Below, one piece after another: positions 23,216-40,600 of a stretch of DNA of 64,000 nt. Both the position numbers and the translations under genes were made by a program. Within the stretch, counting starts at the first letter, position 1, and each line of letters opens with the position of its first letter. The stretch is taken from the NCBI GenBank assembly GCA_964019155.1, contig OZ025240.1, forward strand, positions 37,604,973 to 37,668,972, read 5' to 3'. This DNA is from Osedax fenrisi (lineage: Eukaryota > Annelida > Polychaeta > Sabellida > Siboglinidae). A model generated the notes under the pieces. That model made no database searches. It was not told where the DNA came from and saw only the letters and a list, made by a program, of their open reading frames with translations.

Positions 23216-25660
23216 CGTTGTCATCATACTGATACGATACTGTGTACACAAATGTTATACAAACAGCTGTCGAATATTACTGCTACGATACTGAGACAGC
23301 TGCCGAATGATACTGATACGATACTGAGACAGCTGTCGAATGATACTGATACGATACTGAGACAGCTACCTAATGATACTGCTACGATACTGAGACAGCT
23401 GCCTAATGATACTGCTACGATACTAATACAGCTGCCTAATGATACTGCTACGATACTGAGACAGCTGTCGAATGATACTGATACGATACTGAGACAGCTG
23501 TCGAATGATACTGATACGATACTGAGACAGCTACCTAATGATACTGCTACGATACTGAGACAGCTGCCTAATGATACTGCTACGATACTAATACAGCTGC
23601 CTAATGATACTGCTACGATACTGAGACAGCTGTCGAATGATACTGCTACGATACTGAGACAGCTGCCTAATGATACTGATACGATACTGAGACAGCTACC
23701 TAATGATACTGCTACGATACTGAGACAGCTGCCTAATGATACTGCTACGATACTAATACAGCTGTCGAATGATACTGCTACGATACTGAGACAGCTGTCG
23801 AATGATACTGATACGATACTGAGACAGCTGCCGAATGATACTGATACGATACTGAGACAGCTACCTAATGATACTGATACGATACTGAGACAGCTACCTA
23901 ATGATACTGCTACGATACTAATACAGCTGCCTAATGATACTGCTACGATACTAAGACAGCTGTCGAATGATACTGATACGATACTGAGACAGCTACCTAA
24001 TGATACTGATACGATACTGAGACAGCTACCTAATGATACTGCTACGATACTAATACAGCTGCCTAATGATACTGCTACGAAACTGAGACAGCTGTCGAAT
24101 GATACTGCTACGATACTGATATAGCTGTCGAATGATACTGATACGATACTGAGACAGCTGTCGAATGATACTGCTACGATACTGATACAGCTGTCGAATG
24201 ATACTGCTACGATACTGAGACAGCTGTCGAATGATACTGATACGATACTGAGACAGCTGTCGAATGATACTGATACGATACTGAGACAGCTGCCTAATGA
24301 TACTGATACGATACTGAGACAGCTGTCGAATGATACTGATACGATACTGAGACAGCTACCTAATGATACTGCTACGATACTGAGACAGCTGTCGAATGAT
24401 ACTGATACGATACTGAGACAGCTGTCGAATGATACTGCTACGATACTGAGACAGCTGTCGAATGATACTGCTACGATACTGATATAGCTGTCGAATGATA
24501 CTGATACGATACTGAGACAGCTGTCGAATGATACTGCTACGATACTGATACAGCTGTCGAATGATACTGCTACGATACTGAGACAGCTGTCGAATGATAC
24601 TGATACGATACTGAGACAGCTGTCGAATGATACTGATACGATACTGAGACAGCTACCTAATGATACTGCTACGATACTGATACAGCTGTCGAATGATACT
24701 GATACGATACTGAGACAGCTGTCGAATGATACTGATACGATACTGAGACAGCTACCTAATGATACTGCTTGGATACTGAGACAGCTGCCTAATGATACTG
24801 CTACGATACTGATACAGCTGTCGAATGATACTGATACGATACTGAGACAGCTGTCGAATGATACTGATACGATACTGAGACAGCTGTCGAATGATACTGA
24901 TACGATACTGAGACAGCTGTCGAATGATACTGATACGATACTGAGACAGCTGCCTAATGATACTGCTACGATACTAATACAGCTGCCTAATGATACTGCT
25001 ACGATACTGATACAGCTATCGAATGATACTGATACGATACTGAGACAGCTACCTAATGATACTGCTACGATACTGAAACAGCTGTCGAATGATACTGCTA
25101 CGATACTGATATAGCTGCCGAATGATACTGATACGATACTGAGACAGCTACCTAATGATACTGCTACGATACTGAGACAGCTGTCGAATGATACTGATAC
25201 GATACTGAGACAGCTGTCGAATGATACTGATACGATACTGATATAGCTGCCGAATGATACTGATACGATACTGAGACAGCTACCTAATGATACTGCTACG
25301 ATACTGAGACAGCTGTCGAATGATACTGATACGATACTGATATAGCTGTCGAATGATACTGATACGATACTGATACAGCTGTCGAATGATACTGATACGA
25401 TACTGAAACAGCTACCTAATGATACTGCTACGATACTGAGACAGCTGCCTAATGATACTGATACGATACTGAGACAGCTGTCGAATGATACTGATACGAT
25501 ACTGAGACAGCTACCTAATGATACTGCTACGATACTGAGACAGCTGCCTAATGATACTGCTACGATACTAATACAGCTGCCTAATGATACTGATACGATA
25601 CTGATACAGCTATCGAATGATACTGATACGATACTGAGACAGCTGTCGAATGATACTGCT
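23216..25660 (+). repeat. 33-bp minisatellite array (simple part)
   Basis: The basic unit is 33 bp: CAGCTGTCGAATGATACT followed by GATACGATACTGAGA. About 73 units lie head to tail. Variation is confined to a few positions: TGTCGAA, TGCCGAA, TGCCTAA or TACCTAA after CAGC; GATACGA or GCTACGA; and GAGA, GATA, AATA or GAAA. The E-box palindrome CAGCTG occurs in most units (CAGCTA in the rest). The length is a multiple of three, so an open frame of 290 codons (an 11-residue repeat) runs from 23252 to 24124, and other frames are open on both strands. It is judged an array artefact, not a gene. Confidence 0.97.
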
Positions 25661-28600
25661 ATGATAATGTGTACACAAATTGTATAAAAACAGCTGCCGA
25701 ATGATACTGAGACAACTGTCGAATGATACTAATATGATAATGTGTACACAAATTGTATACAAACAGCTGCCGAATGATACTGAGACAACTGTCGAATGAT
25801 ACTAATATGATAATGTGTACACAAATTGTATACAAACAGCTGCCGAATGATACTGAGACAGCTGTCGAATGATACTAATATGATACTGAGACAACTGTCG
25901 AATGATACTGCTATGATAATGAGTACACAAATGTTATACAAACAGCTGCCGAATGATACTGAGACAGCTGCCGAATGATACTGAGACAGCTGCCGAATGA
26001 TACTAATATGATACTGAGACAGCTGCCGAATGATACTGCTATGATAATGTGTACACAAATGTTATACAAACATCTGTCGAATATTACTGCTACGATACTG
26101 AAACAGCTGCCTAATGATACTGATACGATACTGATACAGCTATCGAATGATACTGATACGATACTGAGACAGCTGCCTAATGATACTGATACGACACTGA
26201 GACAGCTGTCGAATGATACTGATACGATACTGAGACAGATGTCGAATGATACTGATACGATACTGAGACAGCTGCCTAATGTTACTGCTACGATACTGAG
26301 ACAGCTACCTAATGATACTGCTATGATACTGAGACAGCTGCCGAATGATACTGCTACGATACTGAGACCGCTTTCGAATGATACTGATACGATACTGAGA
26401 CAGCTGCCGAATGATACTAATACGATACTGAGACGGCTTTCGAATGATACTAATACGACACAAAGACAGCTGCCTAATGTTACTGCTACGATACTGAGAC
26501 AGCTGTCGAATGATACTGCTACGATACTGAGACAGCTGCCTAATGATACTGATACGATACTGAGACAGCTGCCGAATGATACTGATACGATACTGAGACA
26601 GCTGCCTAATGATACTGCTACGATACTAATACAGCTGCCTAATGATACTGCTACGATACTGAGACAGCTGTCGAATGATACTGATACGATACTGATATAG
26701 CTGTCGAATGATACTGCTATGATAATGTGTACACAAATTGTATACAAACAGCTGCCGAATGATACTGAGACAACTGTCGAATGATACTGATATGATAATG
26801 TGTACACAAATTTTATACAAACAGCTGCCGAATGATACTGAGACAGCTGCCGAATGATACTGCTACGATACTGAGACCGCTTTCGAATGATACTGATACG
26901 ATACTGAGACAGCTGCCGAATGATACTAATACGATACTGAGACGGCTTTCGAATGATACTAATACGACACAAAGACAGCTGCCTAATGTTACTGCTACGA
27001 TACTGAGACAGCTGTCGAATGATACTGCTACGATACTGAGACAGCTGCCTAATGATACTGATACGATACTGAGACAGCTGCCGAATGATACTGATACGAT
27101 ACTGAGACAGCTGCCTAATGATACTGCTACGATACTGAGACAGCTACCTAATGATACTGATACGATACTGAGACAGCTGCCTAATGATACTGCTACGATA
27201 CTAATACAGCTGCCTAATGATACTGCTACGATACTGAGACAGCTGTCGAATGATACTGATACGATACTGATATAGCTGTCGAATGATACTGCTATGATAA
27301 TGTGTACACAAATTGTATACAAACAGCTGCCGAATGATACTGAGACAACTGTCGAATGATACTGATATGATAATGTGTACACAAATTTTATACAAACAGC
27401 TGCCGAATGATACTGAGACAGCTGCCGAATGATACTGCTACGATACTGAGACCGCTTTCGAATGATACTGATACGATACTGAGACAGCTGCCGAATGATA
27501 CTAATACGATACTGAGACGGCTTTCGAATGATACTAATACGACACAAAGACAGCTGCCTAATGTTACTGCTACGATACTGAGACAGCTGTCGAATGATAC
27601 TGCTACGATACTGAGACAGCTGCCTAATGATACTGATACGATACTGAGACAGCTGCCGAATGATACTGATACGATACTGAGACAGCTGCCTAATGATACT
27701 GCTACGATACTGAGACAGCTACCTAATGATACTGCTACGATACTGAGACAGCTGCCTAATGATACTGCTACGATACTAATACAGCTGCCTAATGATACTG
27801 CTACGATACTGATACAACTGTCGAATGATACTAATATGATACTGATACAGCTGCCGAATGATACTGCTATGATAATGTATACACAAATGTTATACAAACA
27901 TCTGTCGAATATTACTGCTACGATACTGAGACAGCTGCCGAATGATACTAATATGATACTGAGACAACTGTCGAATGATACTGCTATGATAATGTGTACA
28001 CAAATGTTATACAAACAGCTGCCGAATGATACTGAGACAGCTGTCGAATGATACTAATATGATACTGAGACAACTGTCGAATGATACTGCTATGATAATG
28101 AGTACACAAATGTTATACAAACAGCTGCCGAATGATACTGAGACAGCTGCCGAATGATACTGAGACAACTGTCGAATGATACTGCTATGATAATGAGTAC
28201 ACAAATGTTATACAAACAGCTGCCGAATGATACTGAGACAGCTGCCGAATGATACTGAGACAGCTGCCTAATGATACTGCTATGATAATGTATACACAAA
28301 TGTTATACAAACATCTGTCGAATATTACTGCTACGATACTGAGACAGCTGCCGAATGATACTAATATGATACTGAGACAACTGTCGAATGATACTGCTAT
28401 GATAATGTGTACACAAATGTTATACAAACAGCTGCCGAATGATACTGAGACAGCTGCCGAATGATACTAATATGATACTGAGACAACTGTCGAATGATAC
28501 TGCTATGATAATGTGTACACAAATGTTATACAAACAGCTGTCGAATGATACTGAGACAACTGTCGAATGATACTGCTATGATAATGAGTACACAAATGTT

Positions 28601-31600
28601 ATACAAACAGCTGTCGAATGATACTGATACAACTGTCGAATGATACTGCTATGATAATGTGTATACAAATGTTATACAAACAGCTGCCGAATGATACTGA
28701 GACAGCTGCCGAATGATACTGAGACAACTGTCGAATGATACTGCTATGATAATGAGTACACAAATGTTATACAAACAGCTGCCGAATGATACTGAGACAG
28801 CTGTCGAATGATACTGCTATGATAATGTATACAAAAATGTTATACAAACATCTGTCGAATATTACTGCTACGATACTGAGACAGCTGCCGAATGATACTG
28901 AGACAGCTGTCGAATGATACTAATATGATACTGAGACAACTGTCGAATGATACTGATATGATAATGAGTACACAAATGTTATACAAACAGCTGTCGAATG
29001 ATACTGATACAACTGTCGAATGATACTAATATGATAATGTGTACACAAATGTTATACAAACAGCTGCCGAATGATACTGAGACAGCTGTCGAATGATACT
29101 AATATGATACTGAGACAACTGTCGAATGATACTGCTATGATAATGAGTACACAAATGTTATACAAACAGCTGCCGAATGATACTGAGACAGCTGCCGAAT
29201 GATACTGCTATGATAATGTGTACACAAATGTTATACAAACAGCTGCCGAATGATACTGAGACAGCTGCCGAATGATACTGAGACAACTGTCGAATGATTC
29301 TGCTATGATAATGAGTACACAAATGTTATACAAACAGCTGCCGAATGATACTGAGACAGCTGTCGAATGATACTGCTATGATAATGTATACACAAATGTT
29401 ATACAAACATCTGTCGAATATTACTGCTACGATACTGAGACAGCTGCCGAATGATACTAATATGATACTGAGACAACTGTCGAATGATACTGCTATGATA
29501 ATGTGTATACAAATGTTATACAAACAGCTGCCGAATGATACTGAGACAGCTGCCGAATGATACTGAGACAACTGTCGAATGATTCTGCTATGATAATGAG
29601 TACACAAATGTTATACAAACAGCTGCCGAATGATACTGATACAGCTGTCGAATGATACTGCTATGATAATGTATACACAAATGTTATACAAACATCTGTC
29701 GAATATTACTGCTACGATACTGAGACAGCTGCCGAATGATACTAATATGATACTGAGACAACTGTCGAATGATACTGCTATGATAATGTGTACACAAATG
29801 TTATACAAACAGCTGCCGAATGATACTGAGACAGCTGTCGAATGATACTAATATGATACTGAGACAACTGTCGAATGATACTGCTATGATAATGAGTACA
29901 CAAATGTTATACAAAAGCTGCCGAATGATACTGATACAACTGTCGAATGATACTGCTATGATAATGTGTACACAAATGTTATACAAACAGCTGCCGAATG
30001 ATACTGAGACAGCTGCCGAATGATACTGAGACAACTGTCGAATGATACTGCTATGATAATGTGTACACAAATGTTATACAAACAGCTGCCGAATGATACT
30101 GATACAGCTGTCGAATGATACTGCTATGATAATGTATACACAAATGTTATACAAACATCTGTCGAATATTACTGCTACGATACTGAGACAGCTGCCGAAT
30201 GATACTAATATGATACTGAGACAACTGTCGAATGATACTGCTATGATAATGTGTACACAAATGTTATACAAACATCTGCCGAATGATACTGAGACAGCTG
30301 TCGAATGATACTAATATGATACTGAGACAACTGTCGAATGATACTGCTATGATAATGAGTACACAAATGTTATACAAAAGCTGCCGAATGATACTGATAC
30401 AACTGTCGAATGATACTGCTATGATAATGTGTACACAAATGTTATACAAACAGCTGCCGAATGATACTGAGACAGCTGCCGAATGATACTGAGACAACTG
30501 TCGAATGATACTGCTATGATAATGAGTACACAAATGTTATACAAACAGCTGCCGAATGATACTGAGACAGCTGTCGAATGATACTGCTATGATAATGTAT
30601 ACACAAATGTTATACAAACATCTGTCGAATATTACTGCTACGATACTGAGACAGCTGCCGAATGATACTAATATGATACTGAGACAACTGTCGAATGATA
30701 CTGCTATGATAATGTGTACACAAATGTTATACAAACAGCTGCCGAATGATACTGAGACAGCTGCCGAATGATACTGAGACAACTGTCGAATGATACTGCT
30801 ATGATAATGTATACACAAATGTTATACAAACATCTGTCGAATATTACTGCTACGATACTGAGACAGCTGCCGAATGATACTAATATGATACTGAGACAAC
30901 TGTCGAATGATACTGCTATGATAATGTGTACACAAATGTTATACAAACAGCTGCCGAATGATACTGAGACAGCTGTCGAATGATACTAATATGATACTGA
31001 GACAACTGTCGAATGATACTGCTATGATAATGAGTACACAAATGTTATACAAAAGCTGCCGAATGATACTGATACAACTGTCGAATGATACTGCTATGAT
31101 AATGTGTATACAAATGTTATACAAACAGCTGCCGAATGATACTGAGACAGCTGCCGAATGATACTGAGACAACTGTCGAATGATACTGCTATGATAATGT
31201 GTACACAAATGTTATACAAACAGCTGCCGAATGATACTGAGACAGCTGTCGAATGATACTAATATGATACTGAGACAACTGTCGAATGATACTGCTATGA
31301 TAATGAGTACACAAATGTTATACAAACAGCTGTCGAATGATACTGATACAACTGTCGAATGATACTGCTATGATAATGTGTATACAAATGTTATACAAAC
31401 AGCTGCCGAATGATACTGAGACAGCTGCCGAATGATACTGAGACAACTGTCGAATGATACTGCTATGATAATGAGTACACAAATGTTATACAAACAGCTG
31501 CCGAATGATACTGAGACAGCTGCCGAATGATACTGCTATGATAATGTATACACAAATGTTATACAAACATCTGTCGAATATTACTGCTACGATACTGAGA

Positions 31601-34600
31601 CAGCTGCCGAATGATACTAATATGATACTGAGACAACTGTCGAATGATACTGCTATGATAATGTGTACACAAATGTTATACAAACAGCTGCCGAATGATA
31701 CTGAGACAGCTGTCGAATGATACTAATATGATACTGAGACAACTGTCGAATGATACTGCTATGATAATGAGTACACAAATGTTATACAAACAGCTGTCGA
31801 ATGATACTGATACAACTGTCGAATGATACTGCTATGATAATGTGTATACAAATGTTATACAAACAGCTGCCGAATGATACTGAGACAGCTGCCGAATGAT
31901 ACTGAGACAACTGTCGAATGATACTGCTATGATAATGAGTACACAAATGTTATACAAACAGCTGTCGAATGATACTGATACAACTGTCGAATGATACTGC
32001 TATGATAATGTGTATACAAATGTTATACAAACAGCTGCCGAATGATACTGAGACAGCTGCCGAATGATACTGAGACAACTGTCGAATGATACTGCTATGA
32101 TAATGAGTACACAAATGTTATACAAACAGCTGTCGAATGATACTGATACAACTGTCGAATGATACTGCTATGATAATGAGTACACAAATATTATACAAAC
32201 AGCTGCCGAATGATACTGAGACAGCTGCCGAATGATACTGCTATGATAATGTATACACAAATGTTATACAAACATCTGTCGAATATTACTGCTACGATAC
32301 TGAGACAGCTGCCGAATGATACTAATATGATACTGAGACAACTGTCGAATGATACTGCTATGATAATGTGTACACAAATGTTATACAAACAGCTGCCGAA
32401 TGATACTCAGACAGCTGCCGAATGATACAAATATGATACTGAGACAACTGTCGAATGATACTGCTATGATAATGAGTACACACATATTATACAAACATCT
32501 GTCAAATGATACTGATACAGCTGCCGAATGATACTGCTATGATAATGTATACACAAATGTTATACAAACAGCTGCCGAATGATACTGAGACAGCTGTCGA
32601 ATGATACTAATATGATACTGAGACAACTGTCGAATGATACTGCTATGATAATGAGTACACAAATGTTATACAAACAGCTGTCGAATGATACTGATACAAC
32701 TGTCGAATGATACTGCTATGATACTGAGACAGCTGTCGAATGATACTGCTACGATACTGAGACAGCTGCATAATGATACTGATACGATACTGAGACAGCT
32801 GCCGAATGATACTGATACGATACTGAGACAGCTGCCTAATGATACTGCTACGATACTAATACAGCTGCCTAATGATACTGCTACGATACTGAGACAGCTG
32901 TCGAATGATACTGATACGATACTGATATAGCTGTCGAATGATACTGCTATGATAATGTGTACACAAATTGTATACAAACAGCTGCCGAATGATACTGAGA
33001 CAACTGTCGAATGATACTGATATGATAATGTGTACACAAATTTTATACAAACAGCTGCCGAATGATACTGAGACAGCTGCCGAATGATACTGCTACGATA
33101 CTGAGACCGCTTTCGAATGATACTGATACGATACTGAGACAGCTGCCGAATGATACTAATACGATACTGAGACGGCTTTCGAATGATACTAATACGACAC
33201 AAAGACAGCTGCCTAATGTTACTGCTACGATACTGAGACAGCTGTCGAATGATACTGCTACGATACTGAGACAGCTGCCTAATGATACTGATACGATACT
33301 GAGACAGCTGCCGAATGATACTGATACGATACTGAGACAGCTGCCTAATGATACTGCTACGATACTGAGACAGCTACCTAATGATACTGCTACGATACTG
33401 AGACAGCTGCCTAATGATACTGCTACGATACTAATACAGCTGCCTAATGATACTGCTACGATACTGATACAACTGTCGAATGATACTAATATGATACTGA
33501 TACAGCTGCCGAATGATACTGCTATGATAATGTATACACAAATGTTATACAAACATCTGTCGAATATTACTGCTACGATACTGAGACAGCTGCCGAATGA
33601 TACTAATATGATACTGAGACAACTGTCGAATGATACTGCTATGATAATGTGTACACAAATGTTATACAAACAGCTGCCGAATGATACTGAGACAGCTGTC
33701 GAATGATACTAATATGATACTGAGACAACTGTCGAATGATACTGCTATGATAATGAGTACACAAATGTTATACAAACAGCTGCCGAATGATACTGAGACA
33801 GCTGCCGAATGATACTGAGACAACTGTCGAATGATACTGCTATGATAATGAGTACACAAATGTTATACAAACAGCTGCCGAATGATACTGAGACAGCTGC
33901 CGAATGATACTGAGACAACTGTCGAATGATACTGCTATGATAATGAGTACACAAATGTTATACAAACAGCTGCCGAATGATACTGAGACAGCTGTCGAAT
34001 GATACTGCTATGATAATGTATACACAAATGTTATACAAACATCTGTCGAATATTACTGCTACGATACTGAGACAGCTGCCGAATGATACTAATATGATAC
34101 TGCGACAACTGTCGAATGATACTGCTATGATAATGTGTACACAAATGTTATACAAACAGCTGCCGAATGATACTGAGACAGCTGTCGAATGATACTAATA
34201 TGATACTGAGACAACTGTCGAATGATACTGCTATGATAATGTGTACACAAATGTTATACAAACAGCTGTCGAATGATACTGAGACAACTGTCGAATGATA
34301 CTGCTATGATAATGAGTACACAAATGTTATACAAACAGCTGTCGAATGATACTGATACAACTGTCGAATGATACTGCTATGATAATGTGTATACAAATGT
34401 TATACAAACAGCTGCCGAATGATACTGAGACAGCTGCCGAATGATACTGAGACAACTGTCGAATGATACTGCTATGATAATGAGTACACAAATGTTATAC
34501 AAACAGCTGCCGAATGATACTGAGACAGCTGTCGAATGATACTGCTATGATAATGTATACACAAATGTTATACAAACATCTGTCGAATATTACTGCTACG

Positions 34601-37600
34601 ATACTGAGACAGCTGCCGAATGATACTGAGACAGCTGTCGAATGATACTAATATGATACTGAGACAACTGTCGAATGATACTGCTATGATAATGAGTACA
34701 CAAATGTTATACAAACAGCTGTCGAATGATACTGATACAACTGTCGAATGATACTAATATGATAATGTGTACACAAATGTTATACAAACAGCTGCCGAAT
34801 GATACTGAGACAGCTGTCGAATGATACTAATATGATACTGAGACAACTGTCGAATGATACTGCTATGATAATGTGTACACAAATGTTATACAAACAGCTG
34901 TCGAATGATACTGATACAACTGTCGAATGATACTGCTATGATAATGTGTATACAAATGTTATACAAACAGCTGCCGAATGATACTGAGACAGCTGCCGAA
35001 TGATACTGAGACAACTGTCGAATGATACTGCTATGATAATGAGTACACAAATGTTATACAAACAGCTGCCGAATGATACTGAGACAGCTGTCGAATGATA
35101 CTGCTATGATAATGTATACACAAATGTTATACATACATCTGTCGAATATTACTGCTACGATACTGAGACAGCTGCCGAATGATACTAATATGATACTGAG
35201 ACAACTGTCGAATGATACTGCTATGATAATGTGTACACAAATGTTATACAAACAGCTGCCGAATGATACTGAGACAGCTGCCGAATGATACTGAGACAAC
35301 TGTCGAATGATTCTGCTATGATAATGAGTACACAAATGTTATACAAACAGCTGCCGAATGATACTGAGACAGCTGTCGAATGATACTGCTATGATAATGT
35401 ATACACAAATGTTATACAAACATCTGTCGAATATTACTGCTACGATACTGAGACAGCTGCCGAATGATACTAATATGATACTGAGACAACTGTCGAATGA
35501 TACTGCTATGATAATGTGTACACAAATGTTATACAAACAGCTGCCGAATGATACTCAGACAGCTGCCGAATGATACAAATATGATACTGAGACAACTGTC
35601 GAATGATACTGCTATGATAATGAGTACACACATATTATACAAACATCTGTCAAATGATACTGATACAGCTGCCGAATGATACTGCTATGATAATGTATAC
35701 ACAAATGTTATACAAACATCTGCCGAATGATACTGAGACAGCTGCCGAATGATACTGAGACAACTGTCGAATGATACTGCTATGATAATGAGTACACAAA
35801 TGTTATACAAACAGCTGCCGAATGATACTGATACAGCTGTCGAATGATACTGCTATGATAATGTATACACAAATGTTATACAAACATCTGTCGAATATTA
35901 CTGCTACGATACTGAGACAGCTGCCGAATGATACTAATATGATACTGAGACAACTGTCGAATGATACTGCTATGATAATGTGTACACAAATGTTATACAA
36001 ACAGCTGCCGAATGATACTGAGACAGCTGTCGAATGATACTAATATGATACTGAGACAACTGTCGAATGATACTGCTATGATAATGAGTACACAAATGTT
36101 ATACAAACAGCTGCCGAATGATACTGATACAACTGTCGAATGATACTGCTATGATAATGTGTATACAAATGTTATACAAACAGCTGCCGAATGATACTGA
36201 GACAGCTGCCGAATGATACTGAGACAACTGTCGAATGATACTGCTATGATAATGTGTACACAAATGTTATACAAACAGCTGCCGAATGATACTGAGACAG
36301 CTGTCGAATGATACTAATATGATACTGAGACAACTGTCGAATGATACTGCTATGATAATGAGTACACAAATGTTATACAAACAGCTGTCGAATGATACTG
36401 ATACAACTGTCGAATGATACTGCTATGATAATGTGTATACAAATGTTATACAAACAGCTGCCGAATGATACTGAGACAGCTGCCGAATGATACTGCGACA
36501 ACTGTCGAATGATACTGCTATGATAATGTGTACACAAATGTTATACAAACAGCTGCCGAATGATACTGAGACAGCTGTCGAATGATACTAATATGATACT
36601 GAGACAACTGTCGAATGATACTGCTATGATAATGAGTACACAAATATTATACAAACAGCTGCCGAATGATACTGAGACAGCTGCCGAATGATACTGCTAT
36701 GATAATGTATACACAAATGTTATACAAACATCTGTCGAATATTACTGCTACGATACTGAGACAGCTGCCGAATGATACTAATATGATACTGAGACAACTG
36801 TCGAATGATACTGCTATGATAATGTGTATACAAATGTTATACAAACAGCTGCCGAATGATACTGAGACAGCTGCCGAATGATACTGAGACAACTGTCGAA
36901 TGATACTGCTATGATAATGAGTACACAAATGTTATACAAACAGCTGCCGAATGATACTGAGACAGCTGTCGAATGATACTGCTATGATAATGTATACACA
37001 AATGTTATACAAACATCTGTCGAATATTACTGCTACGATACTGAGACAGCTGCCGAATGATACTGAGACAGCTGTCGAATGATACTAATATGATACTGAG
37101 ACAACTGTCGAATGATACTGCTATGATAATGAGTACACAAATGTTATACAAACAGCTGTCGAATGATACTGATACAACTGTCGAATGATACTAATATGAT
37201 AATGTGTACACAAATGTTATACAAACAGCTGCCGAATGATACTGAGACAGCTGTCGAATGATACTAATATGATACTGAGACAACTGTCGAATGATACTGC
37301 TATGATAATGTGTACACAAATGTTATACAAACAGCTGTCGAATGATACTGATACAACTGTCGAATGATACTGCTATGATAATGTGTATACAAATGTTATA
37401 CAAACAGCTGCCGAATGATACTGAGACAGCTGCCGAATGATACTGAGACAACTGTCGAATGATACTGCTATGATAATGAGTACACAAATGTTATACAAAC
37501 AGCTGCCGAATGATACTGAGACAGCTGTCGAATGATACTGCTATGATAATGTATACACAAATGTTATACAAACATCTGTCGAATATTACTGCTACGATAC

Positions 37601-40600
37601 TGAGACAGCTGCCGAATGATACTAATATGATACTGAGACAACTGTCGAATGATACTGCTATGATAATGTGTACACAAATGTTATACAAACAGCTGCCGAA
37701 TGATACTGAGACAGCTGCCGAATGATACTGAGACAACTGTCGAATGATTCTGCTATGATAATGAGTACACAAATGTTATACAAACAGCTGCCGAATGATA
37801 CTGAGACAGCTGTCGAATGATACTGCTATGATAATGTATACACAAATGTTATACAAACATCTGTCGAATATTACTGCTACGATACTGAGACAGCTGCCGA
37901 ATGATACTAATATGATACTGAGACAACTGTCGAATGATACTGCTATGATAATGTGTACACAAATGTTATACAAACAGCTGCCGAATGATACTCAGACAGC
38001 TGCCGAATGATACAAATATGATACTGAGACAACTGTCGAATGATACTGCTATGATAATGAGTACACACATATTATACAAACATCTGTCAAATGATACTGA
38101 TACAGCTGCCGAATGATACTGCTATGATAATGTATACACAAATGTTATACAAACATCTGCCGAATGATACTGAGACAGCTGCCGAATGATACTGAGACAA
38201 CTGTCGAATGATACTGCTATGATAATGAGTACACAAATGTTATACAAACAGCTGCCGAATGATACTGATACAGCTGTCGAATGATACTGCTATGATAATG
38301 TATACACAAATGTTATACAAACATCTGTCGAATATTACTGCTACGATACTGAGACAGCTGCCGAATGATACTAATATGATACTGAGACAACTGTCGAATG
38401 ATACTGCTATGATAATGTGTACACAAATGTTATACAAACAGCTGCCGAATGATACTGAGACAGCTGTCGAATGATACTAATATGATACTGAGACAACTGT
38501 CGAATGATACTGCTATGATAATGAGTACACAAATGTTATACAAACAGCTGCCGAATGATACTGATACAACTGTCGAATGATACTGCTATGATAATGTGTA
38601 TACAAATGTTATACAAACAGCTGCCGAATGATACTGAGACAGCTGCCGAATGATACTGAGACAACTGTCGAATGATACTGCTATGATAATGTGTACACAA
38701 ATGTTATACAAACAGCTGCCGAATGATACTGAGACAGCTGTCGAATGATACTAATATGATACTGAGACAACTGTCGAATGATACTGCTATGATAATGAGT
38801 ACACAAATGTTATACAAACAGCTGTCGAATGATACTGATACAACTGTCGAATGATACTGCTATGATAATGTGTATACAAATGTTATACAAACAGCTGCCG
38901 AATGATACTGAGACAGCTGCCGAATGATACTGAGACAACTGTCGAATGATACTGCTATGATAATGTGTACACAAATGTTATACAAACAGCTGCCGAATGA
39001 TACTGAGACAGCTGTCGAATGATACTAATATGATACTGAGACAACTGTCGAATGATACTGCTATGATAATGTGTACACAAATGTTATACAAACAGCTGTC
39101 GAATGATACTGAGACAACTGTCGAATGATACTGCTATGATAATGAGTACACAAATGTTATACAAACAGCTGTCGAATGATACTGATACAACTGTCGAATG
39201 ATACTGCTATGATAATGTGTATACAAATGTTATACAAACAGCTGCCGAATGATACTGAGACAGCTGCCGAATGATACTGAGACAACTGTCGAATGATACT
39301 GCTATGATAATGAGTACACAAATGTTATACAAACAGCTGCCGAATGATACTGAGACAGCTGTCGAATGATACTGCTATGATAATGTATACACAAATGTTA
39401 TACAAACATCTGTCGAATATTACTGCTACGATACTGAGACAGCTGCCGAATGATACTGAGACAGCTGTCGAATGATACTAATATGATACTGAGACAACTG
39501 TCGAATGATACTGCTATGATAATGAGTACACAAATGTTATACAAACAGCTGTCGAATGATACTGATACAACTGTCGAATGATACTAATATGATAATGTGT
39601 ACACAAATGTTATACAAACAGCTGCCGAATGATACTGAGACAGCTGTCGAATGATACTAATATGATACTGAGACAACTGTCGAATGATACTGCTATGATA
39701 ATGTGTACACAAATGTTATACAAACAGCTGTCGAATGATACTGATACAACTGTCGAATGATACTGCTATGATAATGTGTATACAAATGTTATACAAACAG
39801 CTGCCGAATGATACTGAGACAGCTGCCGAATGATACTGAGACAACTGTCGAATGATACTGCTATGATAATGAGTACACAAATGTTATACAAACAGCTGCC
39901 GAATGATACTGAGACAGCTGTCGAATGATACTGCTATGATAATGTATACACAAATGTTATACATACATCTGTCGAATATTACTGCTACGATACTGAGACA
40001 GCTGCCGAATGATACTAATATGATACTGAGACAACTGTCGAATGATACTGCTATGATAATGTGTACACAAATGTTATACAAACAGCTGCCGAATGATACT
40101 GAGACAGCTGCCGAATGATACTGAGACAACTGTCGAATGATTCTGCTATGATAATGAGTACACAAATGTTATACAAACAGCTGCCGAATGATACTGAGAC
40201 AGCTGTCGAATGATACTGCTATGATAATGTATACACAAATGTTATACAAACATCTGTCGAATATTACTGCTACGATACTGAGACAGCTGCCGAATGATAC
40301 TAATATGATACTGAGACAACTGTCGAATGATACTGCTATGATAATGTGTACACAAATGTTATACAAACAGCTGCCGAATGATACTCAGACAGCTGCCGAA
40401 TGATACAAATATGATACTGAGACAACTGTCGAATGATACTGCTATGATAATGAGTACACACATATTATACAAACATCTGTCAAATGATACTGATACAGCT
40501 GCCGAATGATACTGCTATGATAATGTATACACAAATGTTATACAAACATCTGCCGAATGATACTGAGACAGCTGCCGAATGATACTGAGACAACTGTCGA

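Noticed and set aside
23252..24124. 290-codon open frame with an 11-residue repeat
   Set aside because: The 33-bp unit is a multiple of three, so several frames on both strands stay open. There is no start context, domain or unique flank.
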